NCBI GenBank assembly: GCA_029934675.1
Contig: JAOZLT010000081.1
Location: 1-6,431 of the forward strand
Length of the DNA stretch: 6,431 nucleotides
Source of the DNA: Candidatus Altimarinota bacterium
Lineage (GTDB): Bacteria; Patescibacteriota; Gracilibacteria; UM-FILTER-43-11
Reading direction: 5' to 3'
The notes under the pieces are model-generated. The model saw nothing but the letters and a program-made list of their open reading frames with translations, made no database searches and was not told the DNA's origin. Shown here one piece after another: positions 5,885 to 6,431 of this stretch (its first letter is position 1; each line of letters starts with the position of its first letter). The position numbers and the translations under genes are program-made.

Positions 5885-5981
5885 ATTTAGAATAATCAAT
5901 TTCCAAATAATGTTTTAATATTCAAAACCTGCCTGCCGGTAGGCGAAGTTCGAAATCTTTTGGAAATTAGTTATTCTAAAT
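5885..5981. repeat. Palindromic MITE/REP-like repeat (copy B) with GC-rich core
   Basis: Terminal arms of 27 bases (5885-5911 and 5955-5981) are inverted repeats matching at 23 positions. They share ATTTAGAATAA outermost and AATTTCCAAA inside. The loop contains a GC-rich imperfect palindrome, GCCTGCCGGTAGGC (5931-5944), which stands out in this AT-rich DNA. The flanks of the loop match copy A at 2557-2621, which lacks this GC-rich part. The element sits between the sigma gene and the membrane-protein gene, ending seven bases before the sigma stop codon at 5989-5991. It could attenuate read-through or stabilise the sigma mRNA 3' end. No target-site duplication or coding frame is evident. Confidence 0.75.
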
Positions 5982-5988
5982 CCTAAAT

Positions 5989-6431
5989 TTAAGAGTATAG
6001 CTTCTTATAAACATCTCCAAACCTCCCCACAGCCCTAGACAATGACGTCCTCAAAGCTCCCTCTTTCCTACCTGTTATCTCCGCAATTTCAGAATAAGTA
6101 AAATCCTGAAAATATTTCATAGATATAAGTTCCTTATCGCTATCTTTCATATTAGAAAGAACATCAAGCACCTTCTGATTTTCAAGTCTTCTGCTAGTCT
6201 GTTCAACTAACACTTCTATCGCTGGCTCAAACCCCTCTTTCTTTAACACATCAAGTGACAAAGCCTTTTTATTATCCCTCCAAAAATTCACAAGATGATT
6301 ATGTGCTATTGTAAATATCCAAGTCTTAAATTTACCTTTTTTCTCATTAAATTTCTCAAACTTCTCAAAAGCCTTCAAGGCCACGCCCATGAATAAATCC
6401 TCAGAAACCTCACGATTAAAATTCAGACGAA
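5989..6431 (-). CDS. ECF-like RNA polymerase sigma-70 family factor, 5' end outside the window
   Basis: A partial gene: the open frame runs through the right edge. Upstream of the internal Met at 6390 the frame continues RLNFNREVSEDLF, which is sigma region 2 sequence of the REEAEDLxQEvF type. That Met is therefore not the start. The visible 146 residues contain region 2 up to FKTWIFTIAHNHLVNFWRD (visible residues 34-52), a short linker, then region 4. Region 4 has DKELISMKYFQDFTYSEIAEITGRKEG and RTSLSRAVGRF, in the helix-turn-helix order of ECF factors. It directs RNA polymerase to alternative promoters. The gene ends in TAA seven bases from a palindromic repeat. A membrane protein gene follows 200 bases downstream on the same strand, the arrangement expected for sigma plus membrane anti-sigma. 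Group assignment within the ECF family is not possible from this fragment. Confidence 0.9.
   Translation of the reverse strand, partial: RLNFNREVSEDLFMGVALKAFEKFEKFNEKKGKFKTWIFTIAHNHLVNFWRDNKKALSLDVLKKEGFEPAIEVLVEQTSRRLENQKVLDVLSNMKDSDKELISMKYFQDFTYSEIAEITGRKEGALRTSLSRAVGRFGDVYKKLYS

Overview
The window is AT-rich and gene-dense. It carries seven probable protein genes with AT-rich intergenic spacers, and no tRNA, rRNA or CRISPR array. The protein set is a partial ECF-like sigma factor followed by a single-pass acidic membrane protein resembling DUF5667, a sigma-region-4/HARE-HTH multidomain protein, HflX, ExoIII and a lone 2Fe-2S ferredoxin. Together with the dispersed intergenic repeats, this suggests a Candidate Phyla Radiation (Patescibacteria) genome. 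That assignment is inference; no taxonomic marker is present. The standard stop code fits: most genes end in TAA and hflX ends in TGA at a normal HflX length.

Layout, left to right. Positions 1-1390 hold a minus-strand gene for a sigma-region-4-like protein with tandem winged-helix modules. It has a terminator at the left edge and a consensus promoter about 160 bases upstream of its start codon. Positions 1391-1531 hold an unrecognised, very basic 46-residue ORF on the minus strand. Positions 1731-2510 encode ExoIII/AP endonuclease, also minus. The 373-base spacer 2511-2883 contains a palindromic repeat and a strongly structured element, with a candidate terminator on each strand facing outward. 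Ferredoxin (2884-3150) and hflX (3311-4399) read on the plus strand, separated by another repeat-rich spacer. From the right edge, a truncated sigma factor (5989-6431) and a membrane protein (4592-5788) read on the minus strand and converge on hflX.

Functionally, the right-hand pair looks like a sigma factor and a membrane-anchored regulator. The left-hand gene looks like an RNA-polymerase-associated or DNA-binding regulator. HflX (ribosome rescue or biogenesis), ExoIII (base-excision repair) and ferredoxin (electron transfer) are housekeeping or stress functions with no obvious shared pathway.

The most interesting non-coding signals are three. The first is the structured element at 2630-2796, where one 5' arm can pair with either of two near-identical 3' arms. 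The second is a family of dispersed AT-rich palindromes (52-76, 2557-2621, 3198-3264, 5885-5981), one copy of which has a GC-rich palindrome in its loop. The third is the absence of a recognisable Shine-Dalgarno sequence before all six genes whose starts are visible.
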